NCBI GenBank assembly: GCA_947626405.1
Contig: CANQSE010000029.1
Coordinates: forward strand, 1-12,749
Reading direction: 5' to 3'
Source: an uncultured Acetatifactor sp.
GTDB lineage: Bacteria; Bacillota; Clostridia; Lachnospirales; Lachnospiraceae
Length of the DNA: 12,749 bases
The notes beneath the pieces are model-generated. The model was not told where the DNA came from. It saw only the letters and a program-made list of their open reading frames with translations, and made no database searches. The stretch's first letter is position 1. The number at the start of each line of letters is the position of its first letter. Shown one piece after another: positions 7,828 through 12,749 of this stretch. The position numbers and the translations under genes were made by a program.

Positions 7828-7913
7828 TTTTTCCTCTTTTCCGCGGCTTTAGCCGCTTTCTGTTCGACTTTGCTTCTGTTATTATTAACCGATTGCCCCG
7901 TTTTTTTGCTCAT
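7818..7913 (-). CDS. Possible upstream peptide frame overlapping the asnS start, rich in Asn codons
   Basis: A 31-codon frame starts at 7913, inside the asnS leader, and ends with TGA at 7820-7818, ten bases into asnS in another frame. It encodes a very basic peptide ([14 protein letters not shown]..., ending KRKKWN). It has three consecutive Asn codons (AAT AAT AAC, 7886-7878), and Asn is also the last sense codon. The same frame is open upstream to an ATG at 7952 (44 residues, six Asn). If translated, it could couple to or gate asnS translation in response to Asn-tRNA charging. Against this, neither start has a convincing Shine-Dalgarno site and A-rich leaders give Asn and Lys codons by chance. 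Treat as a hypothesis. Confidence 0.25.
   Translation of the reverse strand: MSKKTGQSVNNNRSKVEQKAAKAAEKRKKWN
7843..7856 (-). other. Small GC hairpin just before the asnS ribosome binding site
   Basis: GCGGC, four bases, GCCGC forms a perfect 5-bp stem that ends some seven bases before GAGG of the asnS Shine-Dalgarno site. It is too short and lacks a T-run, so it is not a terminator. A second possible stem (CCGGA at 7935-7939 with TCCGG at 7914-7918) lies earlier in the leader. Confidence 0.35.
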
Positions 7914-7970
7914 CCGGATTTTTTTCGGTAAAACTCCGGCATTTTGATTCATAAAATAAAATACCATGTC

Positions 7971-7999
7971 ATTATAACACATGCGCAGCCATTTTGCAA
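7971..7999 (-). promoter_or_regulatory. Extended -10 SigA promoter of the asnS operon
   Basis: On the minus strand, TTGCAA (7994-7999) is followed after 17 bases by a perfect TATAAT (7971-7976). TGT directly before it gives the extended -10 form TGnTATAAT. Transcription would start near 7964, leaving a leader of about 135 bases before asnS. Confidence 0.7.
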
Positions 8000-8087
8000 A
8001 AGAAACAAAATGTGTTATTGCCTATCCGCCATGATATGTGATAAAATACAAAAGTAGCCGCATGATTGTGCGCACGGCTATAACACA
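7974..8087. repeat. Three copies of ATAACACA in the divergent promoter region
   Basis: ATAACACAT at 7974-7982 and ATGTGTTAT at 8010-8018 are a perfect 9-bp inverted repeat separated by 27 bases. A third copy, ATAACACA, lies at 8080-8087. The first arm overlaps the asnS -10 box, the second touches the -35 box of the plus-strand gene, and the third lies in that gene's leader. This placement is what a shared operator would have, though the function is unknown. Confidence 0.45.
8018..8047 (+). promoter_or_regulatory. Promoter of the membrane-protein gene at 8104
   Basis: TTGCCT (8018-8023) and TAAAAT (8042-8047) are 18 bases apart. TGA just before the -10 gives an extended -10 element. The start would fall near 8054, followed by a leader of about 50 bases with a 6-bp stem TAGCCG/CGGCTA (8055-8060 with 8075-8080) and then GGGAGG. 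Confidence 0.55.
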
Positions 8088-8103
8088 ACGGGAGGTAACA
8101 CTC

Positions 8104-8574
8104 ATGGTCTGGAAGATACTGCTTATCGTCGCACTGGTGATAATCGCTCTGATAGTTGTTTTATATTTTCTCGGAAAAAAGGCTCAGAAAAAACAGGCTG
8201 AGCAGCAGGAGGTCATGGAGGCAAACAAGCAGACCGTCTCCATGCTGATCATTGACAAGAAGCGTATGAAGCTGCGCGACGCCGGACTTCCACAGTCTGT
8301 CGTCGAGCAGACGCCAAAGGCGCTGAGGGGCTCGAAGCTGCCCATCATAAAAGCCAAGGCAGGACCTCAGATCCTTTCTTTGATATGTGATGAAAAGATA
8401 TTTGACGCCGTACCTGTCAAAAAGGAAGTAAAGGCCGTGGTCAGCGGTCTGTATGTGCTGGACGTGAAAGGACTTCACGGCAAAATCGAGCCGCCTCCGT
8501 CAAAGAAAAAAGGACGTTTCCGCCGGGCCCTGGAAGCCGCTCAGGAAAAGGCGGGCGCAAAACCCATCAAATAA
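8104..8574 (+). CDS. Single-pass membrane protein of unknown function
   Basis: I do not recognise the family. The 156-residue product begins with one strong membrane helix at about 4-24 (WKILLIVALVIIALIVV...), then a Lys/Gln-rich stretch (25-45). A compact region follows at about 45-125 with motifs MLIIDKKRMKL, LPIIKAKAGPQILSLI and VKAVVSGLYVLDVKG, then a basic, proline-containing tail. Orientation is probably N-out with the bulk in the cytosol, judging by the positive residues after the helix. The small size and single N-terminal helix recall YajC, but the sequence motifs do not match YajC. The start at 8104 is chosen for GGGAGG nine bases upstream; the in-frame ATG at 8038 has no ribosome site. 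ispE follows after 45 bases on the same strand. Confidence 0.8.
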   Translation: MVWKILLIVALVIIALIVVLYFLGKKAQKKQAEQQEVMEANKQTVSMLIIDKKRMKLRDAGLPQSVVEQTPKALRGSKLPIIKAKAGPQILSLICDEKIFDAVPVKKEVKAVVSGLYVLDVKGLHGKIEPPPSKKKGRFRRALEAAQEKAGAKPIK

Positions 8575-8619
8575 TGGTCCCAAGACAACAATTCTTCAAA
8601 TTACGGGGGCGAAAGCCGC

Positions 8620-9477
8620 ATGAACGAATATCGAATCAAGGCACATGCAAAGATTAACCTGGGTCTGGATGTCATCCGGCGTCTGCCGAACGGCTACCAT
8701 GAGGTAAAAATGATAATGCAGAGCATCGGGCTCTGCGACGAGCTGACATTTACAAAGACAGATGACGGAATCACGCTCACGTGCGACGACGCGGAGCTGT
8801 CCTGCGGCGGCGACAATCTCATAATGCGGGCCGCCGGGCTGATGTTCGACACCTTTCATATATCCGGCGGAGTACACATAGAGCTGCGGAAAAACATTCC
8901 CATTGCAGCCGGAATGGCGGGAGGAAGCTCCGACGCCGCCGCCGCGCTTAAGGGAATAAGCCGTCTGTTTGATCTTGATGTTCCATTAAACAGGCTGATG
9001 GAGCTTGGAGCAGCCATCGGCGCCGATGTGCCATACTGTGTCCTGGGAGGGACGGCTCTTGCCGAGGGAATAGGTGAAAAGCTTACCTCTCTCACCCCCG
9101 TTCCCGACTTTTATCTCGTTATTGCAAAACCCGATATCAGCGTTTCAACAAAAGACGTCTACGAGCGTCTCGATGTCGGCGAAATAAAAAAACATCCCGA
9201 TATCGACGGCATGGTCTTTGCAATTGAATCGGGAAGCCTTCAGGGCATACTGGACCGCATGGGCAATGTACTTGAGACAGTGACCGTTAAAGAGCACCCT
9301 GTGACTGACACCTTAAAACGCAGGATCAGGGAGCTTGGCGCGGTAAACAGCCTGATGAGCGGAAGCGGTCCCACCGTGTTCGGTATTTTCCTTTCGGAAC
9401 AGGCCGCTGATTTTGCATGCCATCAGCTAAGGAGTGAAAAACTGGCAAAACAGGTCTTTCTGACCACCCCCGCTTAG
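8620..9477 (+). CDS. ispE: 4-diphosphocytidyl-2-C-methyl-D-erythritol kinase
   Basis: GHMP-superfamily kinase that phosphorylates CDP-methylerythritol with ATP, the fourth step of the MEP pathway to isoprenoids. Its presence indicates that the host makes isoprenoids by MEP. The 285 residues contain K11 in AKINLGL, the glycine-rich ATP loop PIAAGMAGGSSDAAAAL (94-110), catalytic D136 in GADVPYC, and the C-terminal MSGSGPTVFG (246-255). K11 and D136 correspond to the catalytic pair of the E. coli enzyme. The ribosome site is unusual: GGGGG (8605-8609), with GGC-GAAA-GCC (8608-8617) able to form a tiny GNRA-loop hairpin between it and the ATG. The gene is followed after 12 bases by a GntR regulator, so the two are almost certainly co-transcribed. 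Confidence 0.97.
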   Translation: MNEYRIKAHAKINLGLDVIRRLPNGYHEVKMIMQSIGLCDELTFTKTDDGITLTCDDAELSCGGDNLIMRAAGLMFDTFHISGGVHIELRKNIPIAAGMAGGSSDAAAALKGISRLFDLDVPLNRLMELGAAIGADVPYCVLGGTALAEGIGEKLTSLTPVPDFYLVIAKPDISVSTKDVYERLDVGEIKKHPDIDGMVFAIESGSLQGILDRMGNVLETVTVKEHPVTDTLKRRIRELGAVNSLMSGSGPTVFGIFLSEQAADFACHQLRSEKLAKQVFLTTPA

Positions 9478-9489
9478 AAAGGAGTGACT

Positions 9490-10179
9490 ATGAAAGAGCT
9501 ATTTCAGACAGATTCGGATGCGTTTCTTCCCCTTCGCGATCTTGTCTTCAACACATTGCGCCAGGCGATCCTGATCGGCGAGCTGAAGCCAGGGGAGAGG
9601 CTCATGGAAATACACCTTGCCGATCGCCTCGGTGTCAGCCGCACGCCAATACGTGAGGCCATCCATAAGCTTGAGCGGGAGGGTCTGGTCACCATCACGC
9701 CCCGGCGCGGGGCCGAAGTATCCCAGATCACTGAAAAGAGCATGAACGACGTTTTGGAGGTCCGCAGGGCGCTTGATGCCCTGTGCGCGGAGCTGGCATG
9801 CGACAGGATCACGGAAGAAGGCATACGCAACCTGAAAAAAGCCTGCGACGATTTTGAATACAGCGTGAGCACGCAGGACAACAAAAAGATAGCGCAGGCC
9901 GACGTTGCCCTGCATGACATCATTGTCCATGCCACAGGCAATCAGCGTCTGATCCAGCTCGTAAACAACCTGTCCGAGCAGATGTACAGGTACCGTTTTG
10001 AATATATCAAGGACAGCAGCAGGCACGGAGCGCTTATAGAGGAACACAGAATCATATACAGAAGCATTGTGGCAAAAGACAAAAAGACGGCGGCTGAGGC
10101 CGCGAAAACCCACATTGACAACCAGGAGAAGGCCATCATCCGCCGGATCCGGCTGGATCGGGCTTCCGGCAAAACATAA
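9490..10179 (+). CDS. GntR family transcription regulator, FadR/FCD subfamily
   Basis: DNA-binding regulator of 229 residues. An N-terminal winged helix-turn-helix covers about 12-76, with the classic GELKPGERLMEIHLADRLG and VSRTPIREAIHKLEREGLV segments. An all-helical FCD ligand domain covers about 84-220. FCD metal-binding positions are visible: D138 and H142 (ADVALHD), H186 (EEHRII) and H208 (KTHIDN), so a metal-bound carboxylate effector is likely. The ATG at 9490 follows AAAGGAG after five bases; the in-frame GTG at 9484 lies inside that Shine-Dalgarno site and is rejected. It is packed 12 bases after ispE. The regulators usually control organic-acid or sugar-acid metabolism, but the target is not apparent: no matching catabolic genes are nearby. 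Confidence 0.93.
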   Translation: MKELFQTDSDAFLPLRDLVFNTLRQAILIGELKPGERLMEIHLADRLGVSRTPIREAIHKLEREGLVTITPRRGAEVSQITEKSMNDVLEVRRALDALCAELACDRITEEGIRNLKKACDDFEYSVSTQDNKKIAQADVALHDIIVHATGNQRLIQLVNNLSEQMYRYRFEYIKDSSRHGALIEEHRIIYRSIVAKDKKTAAEAAKTHIDNQEKAIIRRIRLDRASGKT

Positions 10180-10193
10180 CGCCCGACCGGAAT

Positions 10194-10223
10194 TTTACCG
10201 CGCCGGGCCGAATAAACTAAAAT
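10194..10223 (+). promoter_or_regulatory. Candidate promoter of the murI cluster
   Basis: TTTACC (10194-10199) and TAAAAT (10218-10223) are 18 bases apart; the -10 matches 5/6 and the -35 4/6. Downstream, before the ribosome site, is an inverted repeat CTATCC (10243-10248)/GGATAG (10259-10264). A GC-rich inverted repeat (GCCCG 10181-10185 with CGGGC 10204-10208) overlaps the -35 and could alternatively be a weak end to the gntR transcript. Confidence 0.4.
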
Positions 10224-10283
10224 GTATTGGCAATAATCCTGACTATCCCGACATAAGCGGATAGAAAAGAGGTGGATTATTGC

Positions 10284-10565
10284 ATGAAAAAAGGATTGAA
10301 GGGGATACGTACCGCACTGGGAATCTGCGCCGCCGCGGGCTGGTGGGGATTTTTATATCCGCAGCTTGCTCTTACGCCGGACACGGTGGTCCTTAAACTG
10401 AGCGACGACGGCGGGATCTGCCGGAGTCAGGCCGCAGAATGGGAATTTGACGGTGAGCTTTATCATAAGCTTCTTAACGCGGGTCCTGAAAACATCTCCT
10501 TCCGGAGCAGATTATTTACGGATTTAAACGGTCTTTTGGAGGCTTTAGATCATGGAAATAAATAG
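10284..10565 (+). CDS. Small membrane-anchored or secreted protein overlapping murI, function unknown
   Basis: A 93-residue product not recognised as a named family. Residues 1-9 are basic (MKKGLKGIR). About 10-30 are hydrophobic with a WWG cluster and no obvious signal-peptidase site, suggesting an N-terminal anchor with about 60 residues outside the membrane. The outer part is mixed polar and acidic (LSDDGG, EWEFDGELYHKLL). The ATG at 10284 is preferred because AGAGGTGG ends eight bases upstream; an in-frame GTG at 10272 lies inside that site. Its last 14 bases overlap the start of murI, whose GGAGG sits in this coding region, so translation is probably coupled. The location suggests an envelope-related role, but that is inference only. 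Confidence 0.7.
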   Translation: MKKGLKGIRTALGICAAAGWWGFLYPQLALTPDTVVLKLSDDGGICRSQAAEWEFDGELYHKLLNAGPENISFRSRLFTDLNGLLEALDHGNK

Positions 10566-11388
10566 AGAAACAGGGCGAAGCTCTCCCATCGGAGTTTTTG
10601 ACTCCGGAGTGGGAGGACTGACGGTTGTCCGTGAGATCATGCGGCAGATCCCGAATGAAAAAATCATATATTTCGGAGATACCGCGCGTGTTCCGTACGG
10701 CAGCAAGTCAAAGGAAACCGTCACCCGCTATTCCGAGCAGATCGTACGGTTTTTGCGCACCTTCAGCGTTAAGACCATAGTGGTCGCATGCAACACGGCC
10801 AGCGCGTGCGCGCTTGACACCCTCGAAAAAGATATTGACATTCCCATTATAGACGTGGTAAAACCGGGGGCAAAAAACGCCGCGGAAGTCACGCGCAACG
10901 GCCGTATAGGCGTGATTGCAACGGAAGCTACCATCGCCAGTCAGATATATACGGAATACATAAAACAGCTCAACAGGAATGTGACTATTTACGGTAAGGC
11001 TTGCCCCCTTTTTGTTCCTCTTGTAGAGGAAGGGCTGCTTGAGGATCCCGTCACTGACGAAATCGCCAGACGCTATCTCTCGGAGCTCATTGATATCGAT
11101 ATCGACACGCTGATCCTGGGGTGTACGCACTACCCTCTTATCCGCTCGACGCTGGGCAGGATAGCAGGCGAAAATGTGACTTTAGTCAATCCGGCCTACG
11201 AAACGGCGCTGGAATTAAAGCGCAGACTGGAATCGCTTGATCTGCTAAACGACGACCCTCCGGCGCTTGGCGCCAACCAATACCGTTTTTTTGTGAGCGA
11301 CAAGGCGGAAAAATTCGTACGGTTTGCAAACTCAATTATAAAATACGGCATCCTTTCCGCAAAAGCCGTAAACATTGAAGAATATTGA
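10552..11388 (+). CDS. murI: Glutamate racemase
   Basis: Cofactor-independent racemase making D-glutamate for the peptidoglycan stem peptide in the cytosol. The 278-residue length fits. Visible are PIGVFDSGVGGLTV (12-25) with catalytic-site D17 and S18, YFGDTARVPYG (40-50), the first catalytic cysteine C80 in VACNTASA, the second C191 in LGCTHYPL, and the phosphate-like contact region NPAYETA. The pair of cysteines on opposite faces is the hallmark of two-base racemases. The start overlaps the preceding small gene by 14 bases, with GGAGG about ten bases upstream. A DUF1934 gene follows after 25 bases in the same direction. Confidence 0.97.
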   Translation: MEINRETGRSSPIGVFDSGVGGLTVVREIMRQIPNEKIIYFGDTARVPYGSKSKETVTRYSEQIVRFLRTFSVKTIVVACNTASACALDTLEKDIDIPIIDVVKPGAKNAAEVTRNGRIGVIATEATIASQIYTEYIKQLNRNVTIYGKACPLFVPLVEEGLLEDPVTDEIARRYLSELIDIDIDTLILGCTHYPLIRSTLGRIAGENVTLVNPAYETALELKRRLESLDLLNDDPPALGANQYRFFVSDKAEKFVRFANSIIKYGILSAKAVNIEEY

Positions 11389-11413
11389 CAGACGTAAAAA
11401 GGATTCCTCCGAC

Positions 11414-11824
11414 ATGAACAGACATGCCATTCTCACCATCACCGGATACAATGAAGACGGAACCGTCACCCGTCAGTCAGCCGTGGGAGAATATTACGAG
11501 AGAAACGATAGTCTCTTTGTACTGTACGAGGACGAAACGGGAGACGGCTTAAAAAATAAAAACCGCATAAAGCTTAAAGGAAAACGCCTTGAGCTGGTAC
11601 GGAAGGGTTCCGTCACGACCTGCATGATCTTTGAGCCGGGCCTTAAGCATGTCACGGATTACTCAACGCCCTACGGCATGACGAAGCTCTGCATCTCTAC
11701 AGAATCCGTAAAGGCGCTCCGGTTGGGCGATTCCGTTGAAATATCCGCCGTATACGATCTGTCGGACGGAGAACGGGTTATAAACCGCTGTAAAATTTTG
11801 GTCAATATCGAATTTCACGTGTAA
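11414..11824 (+). CDS. DUF1934 (YwiB-like) beta-barrel protein
   Basis: A 136-residue cytosolic protein matching the DUF1934 family, small calycin-like beta-barrels of unknown role, of which Bacillus YwiB is a member. It shows the alternating beta pattern and family-like positions: opening strand AILTITGYN, LFVLYEDETG, then RIKLKGKRLELVRKGSVTTCMIFEPG, YSTPYGMTKLCIST and a C-terminal ISAVYDLSDGERVINRCKI. The ATG at 11414 is chosen because AAAAAGGA ends ten bases upstream; an in-frame TTG at 11375 has no ribosome site and would overlap murI. In Bacillus the gene lies next to argS; here it follows murI. Its stop codon doubles as the -35 element of the SigD-type promoter for the next gene. Confidence 0.85.
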   Translation: MNRHAILTITGYNEDGTVTRQSAVGEYYERNDSLFVLYEDETGDGLKNKNRIKLKGKRLELVRKGSVTTCMIFEPGLKHVTDYSTPYGMTKLCISTESVKALRLGDSVEISAVYDLSDGERVINRCKILVNIEFHV

Positions 11825-11849
11825 ACTTTGCGGCTCAAACTGCCGATAT
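11822..11849 (+). promoter_or_regulatory. SigD/sigma-28 (flagellar) type promoter
   Basis: TAAA (11822-11825) is followed after 16 bases by GCCGATAT (11842-11849). This is a full match to the Bacillus SigD pattern TAAA-N14-16-GCCGATAT and 7/8 to the enteric GCCGATAA. Transcription would start near 11856, giving a leader of about 68 bases for the gene at 11924. A much poorer SigA alternative (TTGCGG, 17 bases, TTTAAT) overlaps it. Confidence 0.7.
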
Positions 11850-11923
11850 ATTTAATACAATCATGGATGATGTTGCGCCCGTTAAGGGCAGAAACGGCGT
11901 ATTCCGCCAGAAAGAGGGACAAT

Positions 11924-12571
11924 ATGAGTGTAAACGGAGTTACATCAACACAGGCTGCGGCTGCCTACAATTATACCGCACAGGAAAACAAAACAGTGGA
12001 TGAAGCGTCAAAGGCTGTAGAAGCATCCGAAGTCAAAAAGCAGGACACCGGAGTTTACTACGAACCCTCAGCCGACTCTCAGACTGTAGATTCCGCAAAG
12101 AAAAATTATAAGCCTGACACGAATCTGATAAACAAGCTGAAAGCAGACGCGGAGGCACGTACCGCACAGCTTCGCAGCCTGGTCGAAAAGATGATGAGCG
12201 GACAGGCAAACACATACGGAAAGGCCAACAATATCTGGCAGTTTTTGCGCTCCGGCAGCTATACCGTTGATGCCGCGACCAGGCTGCAGGCTCAGGCCGA
12301 CATTGAGGAGGACGGTTACTGGGGCGTAAAGCAGACCTCAGATCGAATCATAGATTTTGCCACTGCCCTTACAGGAGGAGACCCCGACAAGATCGAGGAG
12401 ATGCGCGATGCGTTTAAGAAGGGATATAAGCAGGCAGAAAAGACCTGGGGCGGTTCTCTCCCCGATATATCCAAGCGCACCTACGACGCCGTGATGGAAA
12501 AATTCGACAAGATGGCAGAAGAAGCCAAAAAGAGTACCCAGGCAGCTCAGGAAGAAGATCCGACCAAATAA
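11924..12571 (+). CDS. Unknown 215-residue protein behind a flagellar-type promoter
   Basis: No signal peptide or membrane helix. Residues 1-60 are low-complexity, rich in Ala, Ser, Thr, Gln and Lys (MSVNGVTSTQAAAAYNYTA start) and probably disordered. About 65-90 is a charged helix. About 115-205 forms a compact domain with IEEDGYWGVKQTSDRIIDFA, a GGDPDKIEEMR turn, KQAEKTWGG and LPDISKRTYDAVMEKFD. The C-terminal part resembles, from memory, proteobacterial proteins loosely labelled 'hydrogenase-4 component G' or DUF5610; I cannot confirm this. The ATG at 11924 has AGAGGGA five bases upstream; in-frame upstream starts lie in the promoter and leader. A motility-related role is inferred from the promoter and the flagellin/hook-like N-terminus, not shown by the domain. 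Confidence 0.8.
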   Translation: MSVNGVTSTQAAAAYNYTAQENKTVDEASKAVEASEVKKQDTGVYYEPSADSQTVDSAKKNYKPDTNLINKLKADAEARTAQLRSLVEKMMSGQANTYGKANNIWQFLRSGSYTVDAATRLQAQADIEEDGYWGVKQTSDRIIDFATALTGGDPDKIEEMRDAFKKGYKQAEKTWGGSLPDISKRTYDAVMEKFDKMAEEAKKSTQAAQEEDPTK

Positions 12572-12583
12572 TTTTTGTTTGGT

Positions 12584-12624
12584 AACAGGTCGTCCTGTTT
12601 AGCCGCGCCATACAGGCGCCGGCT
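12584..12624 (+). other. Two tandem hairpins after the gene at 11924
   Basis: AACAGG-TCGT-CCTGTT (12584-12599) is a perfect 6-bp stem. It is followed directly by AGCCGCGCC (12601-12609) pairing with GGCGCCGGCT (12615-12624) with one bulge, then a short GTTTAT. Together they may help end or stabilise the upstream transcript, but the T-run is weak. Confidence 0.4.
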
Positions 12625-12633
12625 GTTTATATA

Positions 12634-12678
12634 AAGCCATGGGAGTCTGCGTTAAGCAGTCTTCCCATGGCTTCTATA
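12634..12678. terminator. Long inverted repeat between convergent genes, probable bidirectional terminator
   Basis: AAGCCATGGGA (12634-12644) pairs perfectly with TCCCATGGCTT (12663-12673). An inner CTGC-GTTAA-GCAG stem (12647-12659) caps it. TTCTATATTT follows on the plus strand and TTTATAT on the minus strand. Its place between converging genes supports a terminator in both directions, although neither T-run is long. Confidence 0.6.
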
Positions 12679-12701
12679 TTTGCAGATTCTTTTACTCCGC
12701 T

Positions 12702-12749
12702 TCAGCCGCCCTTAACCACCAAAAGCTTCTGTCCGGGCACAAGTTCGTC
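12702..12749 (-). CDS. C-terminal end of a converging gene, probably a LysM-domain protein
   Basis: Only the last 15 codons and a TGA stop (12704-12702) lie in the window. They read DELVPGQKLLVVKGG. The PGQKLLVV pattern is typical of the final strand of a LysM domain, which binds peptidoglycan; clostridial LysM proteins, including spore-coat SPOCS/LysM types, often end this way. Fifteen residues are too few for a firm call. A terminator-like hairpin stands 29 bases beyond its stop. Confidence 0.5.
   Translation of the reverse strand, partial: DELVPGQKLLVVKGG

Noticed and set aside
7828..7970. T-box leader upstream of asnS
   Set aside because: No GGGTGGnACCGCG-type T-box sequence, no specifier stem and no terminator with a T-run are present; the only GC hairpin is 5 bp.
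8038..8103. N-terminal extension of the membrane protein from 8038
   Set aside because: The ATG at 8038 lies within the promoter and has no ribosome site, while 8104 has GGGAGG nine bases upstream.
11375..11413. TTG start for the DUF1934 gene inside murI
   Set aside because: No Shine-Dalgarno site, and the added residues are not part of the DUF1934 fold; ATG at 11414 fits better.
1..12749. Mobile element, CRISPR array, or defence island
   Set aside because: No transposase, integrase, phage gene, direct-repeat array or toxin-antitoxin pair is visible; gene content is chromosomal housekeeping.

Overview
The window looks like chromosomal core DNA from an anaerobic, spore-forming Clostridia, most likely a member of the Lachnospiraceae. 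The evidence is a spoIIID gene behind a SigE-type promoter, the MEP isoprenoid kinase IspE, a CwlO/PcsB-like NlpC/P60 hydrolase, a DUF1934 (YwiB-like) gene, an AGX/UAP-type nucleotidyltransferase, and clostridial-style Shine-Dalgarno sites. I see no insertion sequence, prophage, CRISPR array, tRNA or rRNA.

Layout. At 1-2313, on the minus strand, are the 5' half of a UDP-sugar pyrophosphorylase (cut by the window edge) and a MATE exporter, each with its own SigA-like promoter. At 2314-3532, spoIIID (minus, TTG start, SigE-like promoter) diverges from a short-chain dehydrogenase. At 3738-4172 is a small all-helical protein whose ribosome binding site lies in the loop of a hairpin. A strong bidirectional terminator (4225-4257) separates it from a minus-strand operon read asnS -> NlpC/P60 hydrolase -> nfo, in which the last two genes overlap by ATGA. 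Between asnS and the next plus-strand gene (7828-8103) lies a divergent promoter region with a repeated ATAACACA motif, and a short open frame containing three consecutive Asn codons overlaps the asnS start.

The plus-strand half (8104-12571) holds a single-pass membrane protein of unknown function, ispE and an FCD-type GntR regulator (tightly packed). A second cluster follows: a membrane-anchored 93-aa protein overlapping murI, murI itself, and a DUF1934 protein. The last gene, a 215-aa unrecognised protein, sits behind a near-perfect SigD/sigma-28 (flagellar) promoter that begins in the stop codon of the DUF1934 gene. A hairpin then separates it from the tail of a converging gene that looks like the end of a LysM domain.

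Much of the content is envelope-related: UDP-sugar supply, glutamate racemase for D-Glu, a peptidoglycan hydrolase and a probable LysM protein. Sporulation (SpoIIID) and probable motility (SigD promoter) genes are interleaved. The best leads are the SigD-controlled unknown gene at 11924, the Asn-rich upstream frame at asnS, and the RBS hairpin at 3699-3737. None of the genes looks broken or recently transferred.
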